NCBI RefSeq assembly: GCF_002933395.1
Contig: NZ_PKFN01000007.1
Span: 62,001 to 126,000 of the forward strand
Direction: 5' to 3'
Length of the DNA stretch: 64,000 nucleotides
DNA from: Yoonia maritima
GTDB taxonomy: Bacteria > Pseudomonadota > Alphaproteobacteria > Rhodobacterales > Rhodobacteraceae
Positions 43,901 through 52,681 of the stretch are shown here, piece after piece. Under the pieces are notes generated by a model. The model made no database searches, had not been told where the DNA came from, and saw only the letters and a program-made list of their open reading frames with translations. Position 1 is the stretch's first letter; each line of letters starts with the position of its first letter. A program made the position numbers and the translations under genes.

Positions 43901-44656
43901 ATGACAAAGACCTCTGACACCCCGACATTCACCACGCCACAAGGGCGCAAAATTGCATATCATCTGACCGATGGTACTGGCCCGGCAATCGTGTTCCTTG
44001 GCGGCTTTAAATCGGATATGGGCGGTACAAAGGCCGTGTATTTAGAAGACTGGGCGCGCAAAGAAGGTCGCGCATTTCTACGGTTCGATTATTCGGGTCA
44101 TGGCGAAAGCGATGGGGAATTCACAGACGGCACAATAGGTGACTGGTTCGAAGACGCCTGCGCCGCGCTGGGCCTGCTTGCTGGGAACCTCGTGCTTGTC
44201 GGGTCGTCGATGGGGGGGTGGATTTCGTTGCAGGTTGCCCGCGCAATGCCAGAACGTATCGTGGGAATGGTTACGATCGCCGCTGCCCCCGATTTCACCG
44301 AGGACAGTATGTGGGGCGGGTTTAACGACGCGCAGAAAGCCGAATTAGAAGCAGGGCAGGTCGCGTTGCCATCCGATTATGGCGAACCGTATATCATTAC
44401 GAAAAGATTGATCGAAGAAGGCCGTAATCGACTGGTACTGCGTGACCCGCTTTCACTGCCATTCCCTGTGCGGTTTTTACAAGGGACAGCCGATGAGGAT
44501 GTCGACATGTCCGTTGCACTGCGATTGTTAGATCACGCCACTGGGCCGGATATGCGTTTGACCTTGGTCGATGGTGCAGATCATCGGTTCTCTGATGATA
44601 CCTGTCTGACACTGATTGAACAGTCGGTTACCGAGGTGCTGCACGCCGCAGGGTAA
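43901..44656 (+). CDS. Alpha/beta hydrolase
   Basis: A 251-residue hydrolase. The nucleophile elbow is GSSMGG (LVLVGSSMGGWISLQVA), the oxyanion region IVFLGGFKSDMGG, the acid in GTADEDVD and the histidine in DGADHRFSD. It resembles ABHD10-like palmitoyl-thioesterases and similar esterases of roseobacters. Cytoplasmic, substrate unknown. It is the first of three neighbouring alpha/beta hydrolase genes on this strand. Confidence 0.88.
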   Translation: MTKTSDTPTFTTPQGRKIAYHLTDGTGPAIVFLGGFKSDMGGTKAVYLEDWARKEGRAFLRFDYSGHGESDGEFTDGTIGDWFEDACAALGLLAGNLVLVGSSMGGWISLQVARAMPERIVGMVTIAAAPDFTEDSMWGGFNDAQKAELEAGQVALPSDYGEPYIITKRLIEEGRNRLVLRDPLSLPFPVRFLQGTADEDVDMSVALRLLDHATGPDMRLTLVDGADHRFSDDTCLTLIEQSVTEVLHAAG

Positions 44657-44699
44657 CCACTGGTCCAAGGCCGAAGCCTTGGCTATGGTGTTCTGCAAC

Positions 44700-45575
44700 A
44701 TGAATAAAATGGTGATTTTGATGGATATCACAACGCTTGAACAGGATTTGGCTGCCGCAGAGGCGAAGGTTCCAAATTTGCGGCCCGGTTGTGAAAAGCA
44801 CATCGTGTGGGCCGGTGAACCAAGCACTAAAACTCCGGTCGTTATTCTGAATATCCATGGGTTTTCCGCATCACCTGCGGAATTGCGCCCGCTTCCAGAA
44901 CGTGTTGCCCAAGATCTTGGGGCGAATATCTTTTTCACACGACTATCTGGGCATGGCCAAGATGGTCCGGCGATGGCGACCGCTACATTTGCTGAATGGA
45001 CCCAAGACGTGGCCGAGGCAGTCGAAATCGCCCAAACCATCGGAGATGAAATCATTCTGATGGGGTGTTCTACAGGCTGTACCTTGGCAACGCTTGCCCT
45101 AGCCCAAGGGGTAGAGGCCAAAGCCGCAATTTTGATTTCCCCGAACTATGGTTTGCGTAGCTGGATCGCACAGACCCTGCTGGATATGCCGGGTGTGCGG
45201 AAATGGGGCCGTTATGTGGTGGGGAAAACACGGAGCTTTGTACCCATTAACGATGGGCACAGCGCGTATTGGACGACATCTTACCCCACCGAGGCGCTAT
45301 ACCCGATGGCTGATGCCGTGCGTGCAGCGCGCCATGCCGATCTGTCACAAATCACAACGCCTGCTTTGTTTGTCATGAACGAAGCTGACACTGTCGTGCA
45401 CCCCAAACTGACCCGTAAAGTCATCGCGCGCTGGGGTGGTCCGACAACCGAAGACATCGTAATTCCAGGTCCGGGCGACGATGTGAATGGGCATGTTATG
45501 GCAGGTGATGTCTTTAGTCCTAACCAGACGGAACCACTTGCTCGGCGGATTTCGGCTTGGCTTAAGACGCTTTAA
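44700..45575 (+). CDS. Alpha/beta hydrolase, lysophospholipase/carboxylesterase-like
   Basis: About 291 residues from the ATG at 44700; starts at 44685, 44709 and 44721 are also possible and none has a clear ribosome site. It has NIHGFSASPAE (oxyanion), the nucleophile elbow LMGCSTGCTLA, MNEADTVVHP (acid) and GDDVNGHVMAGD (histidine). It belongs to the serine-aminopeptidase/lysophospholipase branch. The ORF end overlaps nothing. Substrate unknown. Confidence 0.85.
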   Translation: MNKMVILMDITTLEQDLAAAEAKVPNLRPGCEKHIVWAGEPSTKTPVVILNIHGFSASPAELRPLPERVAQDLGANIFFTRLSGHGQDGPAMATATFAEWTQDVAEAVEIAQTIGDEIILMGCSTGCTLATLALAQGVEAKAAILISPNYGLRSWIAQTLLDMPGVRKWGRYVVGKTRSFVPINDGHSAYWTTSYPTEALYPMADAVRAARHADLSQITTPALFVMNEADTVVHPKLTRKVIARWGGPTTEDIVIPGPGDDVNGHVMAGDVFSPNQTEPLARRISAWLKTL

Positions 45576-45669
45576 CGCTGCCGAATGGTTGCGTGGGGCA
45601 GCATACCGCGTCAGAGTTGTGCGAACGAAAAACCTAAAAGGTTAGGTATGCAGACAGGTCTAAGCATAA

Positions 45670-46386
45670 ATGCCATGTGAGACGCTGGTGATGATCCCAC
45701 CAATGCTGTGCGATGCACGCATTTTCGAACCGCAGATCAGTGATCTCGGGTCGGATCATGCTGTGATGTTTGCGCCGACCACTAAGGGTGAGCGGATGGA
45801 GGAAGTCGCTTCGCAAATCCTGTCATGGGCGCCGTCAAAATTTGCACTAGCAGGCATGGGGATGGGCGGCATGGTCGCGATGGAGGTTCTGCGTAGGGCG
45901 CCAGAACGCGTCACGCGTATCGCGTTGATTAGCACGAGCCCACAGCCTGACACGCCCGAAGCGGCCTCTGCGCGGGAACCACAAATTATTGCGGCACGGG
46001 CGGGGCGCTGGGCCGATGTGCTGCAGCATGAAATTCATTCGACATGGATGTCTCCGAATATCGATAAAGTTGCTCTCGTGCGGTTGCTCACGATGATGGG
46101 TAATCAGCTGGGGCCCGAAGCCTATGTCAAACAGGCGCGGGCGATGCAGCGCCGTAAGGACCAACAACCTGTTTTGCGCAAGATCACACAGCCTGCACTT
46201 GTGATTTGCGGCCGTCATGATGGCCACTATCCAGTGAAACGTCACGAGTTTATGGCTGAACTTATTCCCTATGCGACGCTCGAGGTGATCGAGGATGCAG
46301 GGTATCTTCCGACTGTCGAAGCCGCGAATGCGGTAACAGCAGCGCTTCGGACTTGGATGAAAGCGCCGCTGATGTTGCGTAACTAG
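45670..46386 (+). CDS. Alpha/beta-hydrolase-fold protein lacking Ser and His (pseudoenzyme)
   Basis: A 238-residue protein with a clear alpha/beta hydrolase pattern, but the nucleophile elbow reads A-G-M-G-M-G-G: the serine position (64) is glycine. The expected catalytic histidine (usually EDCGHLPTLE) is Y212 in EDAGYLPTVEAA. The acid in CGRHDGHYP is kept. It is probably not a hydrolase and may bind a ligand or partner. It ends two bases from the convergent phaZ stop. Confidence 0.82.
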   Translation: MPCETLVMIPPMLCDARIFEPQISDLGSDHAVMFAPTTKGERMEEVASQILSWAPSKFALAGMGMGGMVAMEVLRRAPERVTRIALISTSPQPDTPEAASAREPQIIAARAGRWADVLQHEIHSTWMSPNIDKVALVRLLTMMGNQLGPEAYVKQARAMQRRKDQQPVLRKITQPALVICGRHDGHYPVKRHEFMAELIPYATLEVIEDAGYLPTVEAANAVTAALRTWMKAPLMLRN

Positions 46387-46387
46387 G

Positions 46388-47662
46388 CTAGGCGGCGGCG
46401 TTTTTGTTTGCGGCTTTCTGCTTTTTAGGCTCGTCAGAATTCGCGTCGATGAAATCAAGCACAAGTGGGCGGATGTTATTGCGCCAGCTTCCGCCCGCAA
46501 AGATACCATAGTGACCTGCACCGGGTTCAACATGCGACGCTTTTTTGCTGTCAGGCAGGTTGGTCAACAGGTCCAGCGCAGCAAGGCACTGACCGGGCGC
46601 TGAGATATCATCCTTTTCGCCCTCAACAATTTTCACTGCGACTGTTGTGATTTTCCCAATATCAACCTTGCGGCCTGCAACGCTGAAATCGTTGCGCGCG
46701 ATGTCACGATTTTTGAAGACCCGTTCAACGGTTGATAGGTAGAATTCGGCGGTCATATCCATGACGGCAAGATATTCGTCATAGAACGCGTTATGCTTAT
46801 CGTGTTCGCGTGCTTCGCCCTTGGCGGTCTTGATGATCTGATCGCGAAACGCGTTGGCATGCGTTTCACCATTCATCGAGATAAATGAAGCGAGCTGAAG
46901 CAGTCCGGGGTAAACGGTACGACCAACACCTGCGTATTTGAAGCCGACGCGCTGGATCATGGTCTGTTCCAGCTGACCCATGGTGACAGAACGACCAAAG
47001 TCGGTGACTTCGGTGTGGTTCGCCTCTGGGTCAACCGGGCCGCCGATTAGGGTCAGCGAACGCGGCTGCGCTTTGGGGTCTTCTTCGGCAAGATAGGCAG
47101 TCGCAGCCAACGCCAAAGGCACAGGCTGACAGACGGCAATCACGTGAATATCAGAGCCGAGTTCACGCATGAAATCGACCAAGTATAGCGTGTAGTCTTC
47201 GACATCAAACTTGCCTTCGCTGACGGGAATGTCACGGGCATTGTGCCAGTCAGTAATGTAAACGTCACAATCAGGCAGCAGGCTGATCACAGTTTTACGA
47301 AGCAAAGTGGCGTAGTGACCCGACATCGGTGCGGCAATTAACACCCGACGTTTGCTTGGCTTACGGCCAGGGATCGTAAAGTGGATCAAATCACCAAAAG
47401 GGCGTTCAATGACAGTTTCAATGACGACAGGGTGGTCTTTGCCTTTTTCGCAGGTGACCGGCGGAATGTTCCAATCAGGCTTGACGATCATACGTGCAAA
47501 CGTGCGTTCCGTAACTTCACCCCACGCCATAAGCCAATCCATCGCAGGGTTCGCCCCAACCGACATCATTGGATATGATGCAAAGGCACGTGCGGTCGCC
47601 CCAAGCCATTGGTTTGTGTTTCGCGCGCTTTCCATCAGGTCGTAGGTCATCATATACTTCAT
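46388..47662 (-). CDS. phaZ: Intracellular polyhydroxybutyrate depolymerase PhaZ
   Basis: A 424-residue enzyme from the ATG ending at 47662, with GGAG upstream. It has the intracellular PHB depolymerase signature including IAAPMSGHYATLLR and the cysteine nucleophile C178 in AVCQPVPLALA, plus CCHD-like SHVEPGAGHYGIFAG near the C-terminus with the catalytic histidine. It mobilises PHB granules. Divergent from phaC, with a PhaR-type site between them. Confidence 0.92.
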   Translation of the reverse strand: MKYMMTYDLMESARNTNQWLGATARAFASYPMMSVGANPAMDWLMAWGEVTERTFARMIVKPDWNIPPVTCEKGKDHPVVIETVIERPFGDLIHFTIPGRKPSKRRVLIAAPMSGHYATLLRKTVISLLPDCDVYITDWHNARDIPVSEGKFDVEDYTLYLVDFMRELGSDIHVIAVCQPVPLALAATAYLAEEDPKAQPRSLTLIGGPVDPEANHTEVTDFGRSVTMGQLEQTMIQRVGFKYAGVGRTVYPGLLQLASFISMNGETHANAFRDQIIKTAKGEAREHDKHNAFYDEYLAVMDMTAEFYLSTVERVFKNRDIARNDFSVAGRKVDIGKITTVAVKIVEGEKDDISAPGQCLAALDLLTNLPDSKKASHVEPGAGHYGIFAGGSWRNNIRPLVLDFIDANSDEPKKQKAANKNAAA

Positions 47663-47696
47663 CAGAACATCTCCGGTTAGGGGCGCGCAGATCATG

Positions 47697-47708
47697 CTGC
47701 ACTTGCAG
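47697..47708. promoter_or_regulatory. PhaR-type operator between phaZ and phaC
   Basis: CTGC-ACTT-GCAG matches the CTGC-N3/4-GCAG consensus reported for PhaR of Paracoccus. It lies 22 bases before the phaC start and 35 bases from the phaZ start, so it may act on both. Confidence 0.7.
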
Positions 47709-47729
47709 CATAGGCATGGGAACGTGAAT

Positions 47730-49526
47730 ATGACAACTAACGATTTAGAAACAAACGCGGCGTCTGATCACAATGTTACAACTTTAGAGGCTAATCTTGT
47801 CCATATTGAGGAGCTGACGCAACGTCTCCTTAAGGCAATGAGCCACGGACGTAAGATCCCCTCTGCTCTGCAAGGACCAAGTCAAGAGCTCTATTTAAAG
47901 GCCGCAAGCGCTTATATGGGCGAAATGATGCAAAATCCGGCCAAACTGATCGAGCATCAGATCGAATTTTGGGGAAAATCCGTAAAGCATTTCGTCGAGG
48001 CGCAGCACCTTTTGGTACAAGGCAAACTTTCGCCTGCTACGGATGAAACACCAACGGACCGCCGATTTTCGCATGAACTGTGGGAAACCAACCCGTATTT
48101 CAACTATATCAAACAGCAATATATGATGAATTCCGCTGCGGTGCAGCAGGCGGTCGAGGATATAGATACGCTTGATTCGGATGAAAAGAAGCGGTTGCGC
48201 TACTTCAGTCAGCAGATTTTAGACATGGCGTGCCCAACAAATTTTCTTGCGACCAACCCCGAGGCATTAGCCCTTGCCGCCGAGACAGAGGGTGAAAGCC
48301 TGATTGCCGGGCTGGAAAACATGATCGCTGATCTCGAAGCGAACAATGGTGATCTGGTCGTGACTTTGGCGGATAAATCGGCGTTTCAATTGGGGCAGAA
48401 CATTGCGACGACGCCAGGGTCCGTGGTGTTTCGGAACCATTTGTTTGAACTGATCCAATATGCACCTACGACCGAAACAGTTCATGAAATGCCGCTGGTC
48501 ATTTTTCCGCCGTGGATCAACAAATTCTACATTCTCGACCTTAAGCCGCAGAATAGCCTGATCAAATGGGCGGTTGATCAAGGGCACACTGTGTTTGTCG
48601 TCTCATGGGTTAACCCGGACGCAAGTTACAAAGACACATCGATGACAGACTATATCGAAGACGGTTTTCTGACTGCAATCAACGAAGTGAAAAAAATCTG
48701 CGACGTGAAAAAAGTAAACGCGGTGGGGTATTGCATTGCGGGCACCACGTTGTCGCTGACGCTCGCGCTTATGAAGCAGCGTAAGGATACATCTGTGAAT
48801 AGCGCTACCTTATTCACGACGTTGACCGATTTTTCGGAACGCGGCGAAGTTGGCGTGTTCCTTGATGATGATTTTGTAAATGGCATCGCGGAAGAGGTGG
48901 CCGAAAGCGGGATATTGGATTCGTTCTATATGTCGCGTACGTTTTCATTCTTGCGATCGAATGATTTGATCTACGGTCCGGCCATCAAAAGCTACATGAT
49001 GGGGCAAGCGCCGCCTGCGTTTGATTTGTTGTATTGGAATGGGGATGGAACAAATCTACCGGCGAAAATGGCCGTCGAGTATTTGCGGGGGTTATGTCAG
49101 CACGACGAATTCGCAACTAATGGCTTCGAGGTTTGTGGCACGAAAGTAAAGATACAAGATGTATCGGTCCCATTGTTCGCAATCGCCTGCGAGACTGATC
49201 ACATTGCCGCGTGGAAAAGCAGTTATGCTGGTGTTCAAAAGATGGGATCAAAGGATAAGACGTTCATTCTTTCCCAATCTGGACATATTGCAGGTATCAT
49301 TAATCCGCCGTCAAAACGGAAATATGGCCACTATACAAATCCAGAGTTGGGGTTAGATGCGTCGGATTGGTTGGCGTTGGCAGACAAGCATGACGGGTCT
49401 TGGTGGGCGCGATGGGATTCGTGGTTGTCTGAAAAATCAGTTAAAAGTGTCGACGCTAGACAACCAGGGGGTGATTTTAATCCTGTTTTGGCTCCAGCGC
49501 CGGGTACATATGTGTCGCCTAAGTAG
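47730..49526 (+). CDS. phaC: Class I poly(3-hydroxybutyrate) synthase
   Basis: A 598-residue synthase from the ATG at 47730. It has the conserved N-terminal helical part, RRFSHELWETNPYFNYIKQQY, the catalytic-cysteine box GYCIAGT (C335), the acid region and the C-terminal GHIAGIINPPSKRKYGHYTN with the catalytic histidine. It polymerises 3-hydroxybutyryl-CoA at the granule surface. An upstream in-frame start at 47694 would include the PhaR site and is rejected. It opens a plus-strand set with phaP and phaR. Confidence 0.95.
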   Translation: MTTNDLETNAASDHNVTTLEANLVHIEELTQRLLKAMSHGRKIPSALQGPSQELYLKAASAYMGEMMQNPAKLIEHQIEFWGKSVKHFVEAQHLLVQGKLSPATDETPTDRRFSHELWETNPYFNYIKQQYMMNSAAVQQAVEDIDTLDSDEKKRLRYFSQQILDMACPTNFLATNPEALALAAETEGESLIAGLENMIADLEANNGDLVVTLADKSAFQLGQNIATTPGSVVFRNHLFELIQYAPTTETVHEMPLVIFPPWINKFYILDLKPQNSLIKWAVDQGHTVFVVSWVNPDASYKDTSMTDYIEDGFLTAINEVKKICDVKKVNAVGYCIAGTTLSLTLALMKQRKDTSVNSATLFTTLTDFSERGEVGVFLDDDFVNGIAEEVAESGILDSFYMSRTFSFLRSNDLIYGPAIKSYMMGQAPPAFDLLYWNGDGTNLPAKMAVEYLRGLCQHDEFATNGFEVCGTKVKIQDVSVPLFAIACETDHIAAWKSSYAGVQKMGSKDKTFILSQSGHIAGIINPPSKRKYGHYTNPELGLDASDWLALADKHDGSWWARWDSWLSEKSVKSVDARQPGGDFNPVLAPAPGTYVSPK

Positions 49527-49543
49527 TGGAATAGGTTGCTAAT

Positions 49544-49559
49544 TTTTGCAGCTGCAAAA
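49544..49559. promoter_or_regulatory. Palindrome TTTTGCAGCTGCAAAA
   Basis: A perfect 16-bp palindrome containing GCAGCTGC, 18 bases after the phaC stop. It may serve as a phaC terminator-like hairpin or as an extra PhaR contact; it precedes two better PhaR sites. Confidence 0.45.
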
Positions 49560-49568
49560 TTAAGTATG

Positions 49569-49605
49569 CTGCATTGCAGAAAAAACTTGCAATGCTGCAC
49601 TGCAG
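49569..49605. promoter_or_regulatory. Two PhaR-type operators upstream of phaP
   Basis: CTGC-ATT-GCAG at 49569-49579 and CTGC-ACT-GCAG at 49595-49605 both fit CTGC-N3-GCAG, with centres 26 bases apart. The region 49527-49672 must hold the phaP promoter. Double sites fit the strong, PhaR-repressed phasin promoter known in Paracoccus. Confidence 0.75.
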
Positions 49606-49672
49606 CATTCATATTGGTGTCAGAGTTTCACAGCGTGGCAAATATCACGCTTCACCCGAAAGGCTGATACCA

Positions 49673-50125
49673 ATGGCTACTAAGACACAAGATTTCACTG
49701 CGATCTTTAAAGATATGGCAGACTCTTTCCCTGTCGATACAAAAGCGATGGAAGAGCAGTTCAAGAACCAAACTGCGTTGGCAGAAAAAATGTCTACTGT
49801 TGCGTTGGACGCCGCTGGTAAATCAGCAGAGCAGTCCGCAAAGTGGACACAAGATACGATCGCAAAGCTTGAAGAAATGTCAAAAGCAAAATCAGAACCT
49901 GCTGATTATGCGAAAGCGATGACTGATTTCGCATCTGCAACAGCTGAATCTGCCGCCGAGCATATGTCTGCTTTTGCTGAGATCGCCAAAAAAGTTCAGA
50001 CACAGACGATGGAATTGGTTCTGGCTGCGGGCAAAGACATTTCCGAAGATATGACTGCTGCTGCTAAGAAAGCGACAACAGAAGTGACGGCCGCTGCGAA
50101 AAAAGCATCAGCATCTGCAAAGTAA
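49673..50125 (+). CDS. phaP: Phasin PhaP
   Basis: A 150-residue Ala/Lys-rich helical protein from the ATG at 49673 (MATKTQDFTAIFKDMADSFPVD). Heptad-like amphipathic helices and a C-terminal AAKKATTEVTAAAKKASASAK fit the phasin family. It coats PHB granules and is normally the most abundant granule protein. Two PhaR sites lie upstream and a strong terminator downstream. Confidence 0.9.
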   Translation: MATKTQDFTAIFKDMADSFPVDTKAMEEQFKNQTALAEKMSTVALDAAGKSAEQSAKWTQDTIAKLEEMSKAKSEPADYAKAMTDFASATAESAAEHMSAFAEIAKKVQTQTMELVLAAGKDISEDMTAAAKKATTEVTAAAKKASASAK

Positions 50126-50171
50126 TAACGGAGAAATCTACCCGTGCCTCCCTCATGGTATGATTTCCCGA

Positions 50172-50201
50172 AACGGCTCGCGATTTGCGGGCCGTTTTTT
50201 T
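50172..50201 (+). terminator. Intrinsic terminator of phaP
   Basis: AACGGCTCGC (50172-50181) pairs with GCGGGCCGTT (50187-50196; one G-T pair) around five bases and is followed by a T run to 50201. Confidence 0.9.
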
Positions 50202-50296
50202 GTGCTGATATGCGTTTTGCTATGCGCCTACAGCATTCCCGTTAAGTCAGGGTATCTAAAACGCTTTCTTTTTGCGCAGGCGCGGCATAGGCTTCT

Positions 50297-50307
50297 CTGC
50301 ACTGCAA
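50297..50307. promoter_or_regulatory. Near-consensus PhaR site before phaR
   Basis: CTGC-ACT-GCAA differs from CTGC-N3-GCAG in the last base. It lies 21 bases before the phaR GTG start and suggests weak autoregulation. Confidence 0.5.
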
Positions 50308-50328
50308 TATATCTTGGGAGGGATCGCT

Positions 50329-50865
50329 GTGGCTGACACAAATAAACCGCTTCTCATTAAGCGCTACGCGAGCCGACGTTTGTACAATACCGAAACAAGC
50401 GACTATGTGACGCTTGAGGATATCGCTTTGTTCATTCGTGAAGGGCGCGAAGTTCAAATTGTTGATTTGAAGTCCGGGGATGATCTGACGCGGCAATATC
50501 TTCTTCAGATTATCGCCGAGCACGAAAGCCGCGGTGAAAGCGTTCTGCCCGTTGACGTATTGACCGATCTTGTTCGCAGCTACACGAGCCAAGCTGCGTC
50601 AGTTGTACCTGAGTTCCTGCAAGCGAGCTTTGAAATGCTACGTGAAGGCCAATCCAAAGCGCTGGACAATATGGGTAAGGCGAACCCAATGACTGCGATG
50701 CCAGGGTTCGAGGCGATGCAGGCACAGCAAGCCGCGTTCTTTAAAGCGATGACCGGTGGCATAATGCCAACACCGAGCGCGCAAGAAAAATCCAGCGATG
50801 ACTTGGGTGAAATAAAGGACCAGCTTGCAGCGCTGCAGGAAAAACTTGCAAAGATGGGGAAGTAG
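50329..50865 (+). CDS. phaR: PHB-responsive repressor PhaR
   Basis: A 178-residue protein from the GTG at 50329, which has GGGAGG 8-14 bases upstream. The DNA-binding N-terminal domain has the signature LIKRYASRRLYNTETSDYVTLEDIALFIREGREVQIVDLKSGDDLTRQYLLQII. The C-terminal half (about 75-178) is the helical polymer-binding part. PhaR binds nascent PHB and thereby releases phaP and other promoters. An upstream in-frame ATG at 50272 would read through the putative operator. Confidence 0.93.
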   Translation: MADTNKPLLIKRYASRRLYNTETSDYVTLEDIALFIREGREVQIVDLKSGDDLTRQYLLQIIAEHESRGESVLPVDVLTDLVRSYTSQAASVVPEFLQASFEMLREGQSKALDNMGKANPMTAMPGFEAMQAQQAAFFKAMTGGIMPTPSAQEKSSDDLGEIKDQLAALQEKLAKMGK

Positions 50866-50868
50866 GGC

Positions 50869-50922
50869 GAAGGAATTTCTAGAAATTCCTTCTGGGAGAT
50901 CAAATTTTTTTAAAATTTGATC
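50869..50922. repeat. Pair of perfect palindromes after phaR
   Basis: Palindrome 1 (50869-50892, 24 bp) has half-site GAAGGAATTTCT. Palindrome 2 (50898-50922) has 11-bp arms GATCAAATTTT and AAAATTTGATC around TTT. They lie between the convergent phaR and the gene at 50927. The same two-palindrome design recurs at 58790-58840, so this is a repeated extragenic element, perhaps a bidirectional terminator. Confidence 0.8.
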
Positions 50923-50926
50923 GCTG

Positions 50927-51160
50927 CTAGCAGATCAATTCGATTGCTCCATCGTTGCAGATGATGACGTAATAATTGTTGGTGCGGATCATTCGAAATC
51001 CGCGCCGTTTTACTTCTGCAATTAACGCGTCTGTACCGATTTCACGCTCAACATCAATAATCTGGCGGCGGATCACTCCGCCGATTATCGCTGCACGACA
51101 CTGAAAAATTTGTGCAAGCCAGTCACGTCCATCCCGTCTATGATATCGCATAATTTCCAT
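50927..51160 (-). CDS. Small conserved-type hypothetical protein (77 aa)
   Basis: A 77-residue protein beginning MEIMRYHRRDGRDWLAQIFQCRAAIIGGVIRRQIIDVEREIGTDALIAEVKRRGF and ending YYVIICNDGAIELIC. It looks like a small roseobacter protein that databases often mislabel as phosphoribosylanthranilate isomerase; that activity is not credible at this length. The start could also be six bases earlier (GTG) or nine bases later. Function unknown. Confidence 0.6.
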   Translation of the reverse strand: MEIMRYHRRDGRDWLAQIFQCRAAIIGGVIRRQIIDVEREIGTDALIAEVKRRGFRMIRTNNYYVIICNDGAIELIC

Positions 51161-51195
51161 CGCCACAGTATTGTGTGGCGATGGTTAACCGCAGC

Positions 51196-52563
51196 TTAAG
51201 CGATGTCTGCAAAAACGCCATCAAGGGCTTTTTCAAGTTTGCTGAACATCTCGTCCATGTGGTTCGGCGTGAAAATGAACGGTGGGCACAACACAACAGC
51301 TTGCCCCAACGGGCGGCAAATGAGGCCCTGATCGGTACAGGCGTTCGCAATCCGTTCGCTAACAGATAGGGATCCGTCAAATGGGCGCTTAGTGTCTTTG
51401 TCGGCGACGGCCTCAAGAGCCCCCATCAACCCTTTACCCCGCCATTCACCGATATTCTTCTTCTGGGAGAGCCGCGCCATACCTTCTTCAAAGAGCGGTG
51501 TTAGCGTACGTACGTTTTCCTCCAAACCTTCGTTCATCACGACGTCAATTGCCTTAAGTGCGATTGCGCAACCAACTGGATGTCCAGATGCTGTAAACCC
51601 ATGCGGGAATTCTTCTATGGCCTCTGAAGCCGCTTGTAGACGATCCGTCAGATCAGGCCCAAGGATCACGGCACCCATCGGAAAGAACCCAGCTGTTAGG
51701 TTCTTTGACGAAATGATAGCGTCAGGAACAAAATCATATGTCTGGCAACCCCAAGTGTTCCCCGTACGGCCAAACCCGGTGATGACTTCATCAGCGATCA
51801 GCGGAATACCGTATTTCTTGAGAATTGGCTGGATGGCTTGGAAGTACCCGGCGGACGGAGGGATTACGCCGCCAGCACCCATGACAGGTTCTGCGAAAAA
51901 TCCTGCGATCGTCTCTGGGCCCTCGCGCAGAATGGTTTCCTCTAGCTCGGATGCCATGCGGGCCGTGAACTGCGTTTCGGTCTCGCCTTCTTTGCCAAAG
52001 CGCCAGTAGTGTGGGCAGGATAGGTGAATGAACCCGTCTAGGGGCAGGCCAAATACGCTGTTGTACGGTTTCCCAGTCATAGAGGCTGATACTGCCGTAA
52101 CTCCGTGATAGCCGTTAATACGGGTCAGGATCTTGCGGCGTTCGGGTTTGCCTTCGGCTCCGCCCAGAAACCACAGCATTTTGACCATTGTGTCGTTCGC
52201 TTCGGAACCCGAGTTCGTGTAAAATACTTTGCCGCGCGGAAATGGTGAAACTTCGACTAGTTTTTCAGACAGCATCACTGTCTGATCGGACATACGTCCA
52301 AACAGCGCGTGATAGCCCGGGAAACGGTCATACTGTTCCTTGGCAGCGGCAATGAGGCCAGGATGGTCGAAACCAGCGACCATATTCCAAAGACCAGAAT
52401 TCGCATCAAGATATTCGCGCCCGTGTACGTCGTAAACATAAGGCCCTTTGCCGTGCGTAAGCACGACGGTGCCGCGTTCTTTGACTGTGGGCAAATCAGT
52501 GAACCCGTAAAACGAATTCTCGCTCGCGCGGGCTTCCCAGCTGTTGGGGGTGTCGTCAGACAT
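51196..52563 (-). CDS. Class III aminotransferase (omega-amino acid/putrescine:pyruvate type)
   Basis: A 455-residue PLP enzyme from the ATG ending at 52563; the preceding GAGG serves this start rather than the ATG four codons earlier. It has FYTNSGSEANDTMVKM, GYHGVTAVSASMTG, AEPVMGAGGVIPP, LIADEVITGFGRTG and the PLP lysine in SSKNLTAGFFPMGA, and SGHPVGCA. This pattern fits taurine/putrescine/beta-alanine:pyruvate transaminases. The neighbouring glutamine-synthetase-like and oxidase genes favour an amine substrate. A divergent LysR gene is a likely regulator. Confidence 0.9.
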   Translation of the reverse strand: MSDDTPNSWEARASENSFYGFTDLPTVKERGTVVLTHGKGPYVYDVHGREYLDANSGLWNMVAGFDHPGLIAAAKEQYDRFPGYHALFGRMSDQTVMLSEKLVEVSPFPRGKVFYTNSGSEANDTMVKMLWFLGGAEGKPERRKILTRINGYHGVTAVSASMTGKPYNSVFGLPLDGFIHLSCPHYWRFGKEGETETQFTARMASELEETILREGPETIAGFFAEPVMGAGGVIPPSAGYFQAIQPILKKYGIPLIADEVITGFGRTGNTWGCQTYDFVPDAIISSKNLTAGFFPMGAVILGPDLTDRLQAASEAIEEFPHGFTASGHPVGCAIALKAIDVVMNEGLEENVRTLTPLFEEGMARLSQKKNIGEWRGKGLMGALEAVADKDTKRPFDGSLSVSERIANACTDQGLICRPLGQAVVLCPPFIFTPNHMDEMFSKLEKALDGVFADIA

Positions 52564-52681
52564 TTTGAACCTCATGGATGTACTGAAATAACGATATGCC
52601 TGTCTGAAAGACCTTACAATGACCTGATTGATGCGCCCTGCATTTCCGCCTAGCTTGGCAAGCAGCGGACGAGAGGATCAG

